Shown here: piece after piece, positions 5,192 to 5,898 of the stretch
How positions within the stretch are numbered: the stretch's first letter is position 1
Layout of the letters: each line of letters opens with the position of its first letter
Assembly: GCA_023660035.1 (NCBI GenBank)
Contig: JAGXOF010000061.1
Coordinates: 1-5,898 of the forward strand
DNA: 5,898 nucleotides
Origin: Dehalococcoidia bacterium LH_S1
GTDB taxonomy: Bacteria > Chloroflexota > Dehalococcoidia > SZUA-161 > SpSt-899
Reading direction: 5' to 3'
The notes under the pieces: generated by a model
Told to the model about the DNA's origin: nothing
What the model saw: the letters and a program-made list of their open reading frames with translations, nothing else
The model's database searches: none
Made by a program: the position numbers and the translations under genes

Positions 5192-5665
5192 CTACCTCTC
5201 ATAGGTTCCGACAAGGCGGTTCATCCCGATTACGTGGGGCTCTATCCGTTCCAGCAACTGCCAGAGGGTAAGCCCGGATTCCAGGTTAATCTCTTTATCC
5301 AGGGCAAATAGCCAAAAGAAGTAATGGTGTGCACCATGCCCGTTCGGGGGCAGGGGGCCCATATAGCCCTGTTTGTTGCCGTCATTAGAGCCTTTGGTGT
5401 ATTCTTGGGTTCCTTCCGGCAAGCTGGTAACCGACTCTGGTATGTTATAGAGGACCCAGTGGACGAATCCGTAGGTGCCCGGAGACACCAGCGGAGCATC
5501 GGGGTCATGACATATTAATGCGAAGGAGTGTGTTCCTGGAGGAACATTTGTCCATTCCAGAGATGGCGATGTATTTTCCCCTTCCCCAGCATGCTTTAGG
5601 GGGATTTTGCCGTCCGCTTCAAACGCTGGGCTTTTCAATACTAATTCAGAGAGTGCGAACCCCAT
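5192..5665 (-). CDS. YbhB/YbcL family Raf-kinase-inhibitor-like (PEBP) protein
   Basis: A complete 157-residue member of the bacterial phosphatidylethanolamine-binding-protein family, which usually runs about 150-180 residues. The biochemical role in bacteria is poorly defined; ligand binding at an anion pocket is known for the fold. Visible motifs in order: FELKSPAF-like opening LVLKSPAF (8-15), G.IP.KHAGEGENTSPSLEW (19-38), the CHDPDAP loop (52-58), FVHWVLYNIP (67-76), SNDGNKQGYMGPLPPNGHGA (93-112) and HHYFFWLFALD (113-123). The pocket residues Asp54/56, His69 and the GP.PP.GHG loop are present. There is no signal peptide, so it should be cytoplasmic. The ATG at 5665-5663 is preceded by AAGGAGGATCACT, a very strong ribosome site. 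It is expressed from its own near-consensus promoter with a leader of about 110 bases. Confidence 0.93.
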   Translation of the reverse strand: MGFALSELVLKSPAFEADGKIPLKHAGEGENTSPSLEWTNVPPGTHSFALICHDPDAPLVSPGTYGFVHWVLYNIPESVTSLPEGTQEYTKGSNDGNKQGYMGPLPPNGHGAHHYFFWLFALDKEINLESGLTLWQLLERIEPHVIGMNRLVGTYER

Positions 5666-5699
5666 AGTGATCCTCCTTTTTGAGCTCTGTTATATAGTC

Positions 5700-5726
5700 A
5701 TTACCTATTTGTTGAGTGACGGTAAT
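5700..5726 (-). promoter_or_regulatory. Weak stem-loop in the leader of the YbhB-type gene
   Basis: ATTACC and GGTAAT (6-bp stem, 15-base loop) lie in the transcribed leader, ending about 35 bases before the ATG. The stem is AT-rich and does not cover the ribosome site. The rest of the 5666-5777 leader shows no riboswitch class I recognise and only tiny reading frames. A regulatory role is possible but weakly supported. Confidence 0.2.
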
Positions 5727-5783
5727 TAATCTCCAAAAGTCATATGTAGTTCCCTTGTTAGCACCAATCCCACGGTATGTACT

Positions 5784-5813
5784 ATTATAGCTCAAGCAAT
5801 CCGCACGTGTCAA
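5784..5813 (-). promoter_or_regulatory. Near-perfect sigma-70 promoter for the YbhB-type gene
   Basis: TTGACA (5813-5808) and TATAAT (5789-5784) both match consensus fully, with an 18-base spacer, on the minus strand. Transcription would begin near 5777, leaving a 5' leader of about 110 bases before the ATG at 5665. It is the strongest promoter in the window. Confidence 0.75.
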
Positions 5814-5819
5814 GCGGAT
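5799..5819. promoter_or_regulatory. Inverted repeat enclosing the -35 element, possible operator
   Basis: ATCCGC and GCGGAT form a perfect 6-bp inverted repeat with a 9-base centre (5805-5813) that contains the whole -35 hexamer of the YbhB-type promoter. A dimeric repressor bound here would block RNA polymerase. The two-fold symmetry and its position support an operator; no regulator gene is in the window. Confidence 0.4.
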
Positions 5820-5898
5820 ATATCGACCTTCCCCCCAAAAACTAAAGGCTCTGTACGCAGCAAGTGTTGCTAAGAGGCCCTCCTTATTTTGGCAATTG
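5820..5898. other. Right-edge non-coding sequence
   Basis: This end of the window has no credible gene on either strand. A small stem AGCAA-GTG-TTGCT (5859-5871), followed on the plus strand by CCTCCTTATTTT, could be part of a terminator of something outside the window, but the stem is short and no plus-strand gene leads into it. Nothing else is recognisable. Confidence 0.3.

Noticed and set aside
1..5898. CRISPR array, tRNA, rRNA, toxin-antitoxin or defence system
   Set aside because: No regularly spaced repeats, no tRNA-like cloverleaf, no rRNA sequence and no defence-gene motif were found; I see no coherent new multi-gene system in this window.

Overview
The window reads as a stretch of bacterial chromosome of intermediate GC. 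It carries housekeeping and accessory genes that are mostly on the minus strand, and an unusually large share of them are broken. The organism cannot be fixed from this sequence. The gene set (a LepA-type GTPase, an AhpC-like peroxiredoxin without the usual resolving Cys, a single-domain molbindin, a GLUG/Fn3-like surface-protein remnant) would suit an anaerobic lineage such as Chloroflexota (Dehalococcoidia), but that is a low-confidence inference. Promoters resemble the sigma-70 consensus and Shine-Dalgarno sites are strong, as expected for a bacterium.

Layout. Positions 1-40 (minus) hold the first codons of an ORF leaving the window, possibly an IS1595-type transposase. From about 125 to 796 (plus) lie remnants of a large surface protein: an Fn3-like domain, then a GLUG-motif domain, broken by a deletion junction near 362 and a frameshift in a poly-A run at 722-729. 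It runs directly into a YgjP-type zinc metallopeptidase (about 792-1366, plus) that lacks its N-terminus and has lost one G in a Trp codon near 1033. Facing it is a molbindin (Mop/TOBE) gene at 1396-1595 (minus), frameshifted by one missing A, with a clear promoter. Next on the minus strand are an intact peroxiredoxin (1772-2383) followed by a 36-nt perfect palindrome, an unrecognised five-helix membrane protein (2491-2982), a GNAT acetyltransferase pseudogene whose middle is deleted (3086-3359), lepA (about 3452-5042, TTG start) with a wrecked C-terminal domain, and an intact YbhB/PEBP-family protein (5192-5665) with a near-perfect promoter that overlaps a possible operator.

How the genes work together. 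No multi-gene pathway or new system is visible. Most minus-strand genes have their own candidate promoter and intergenic gap, so they look like independent units that happen to be co-oriented. The distinctive feature is the concentration of lesions: three losses that look like single bases, two of them in A runs, plus several in-gene deletions. Either this is a decaying region, supported by a possible insertion sequence at the left edge and gene-fragment fusions, or some lesions are sequencing or assembly errors. Read-level data would separate the two. The intact genes that can be assigned are the peroxiredoxin, YbhB and probably the membrane protein.
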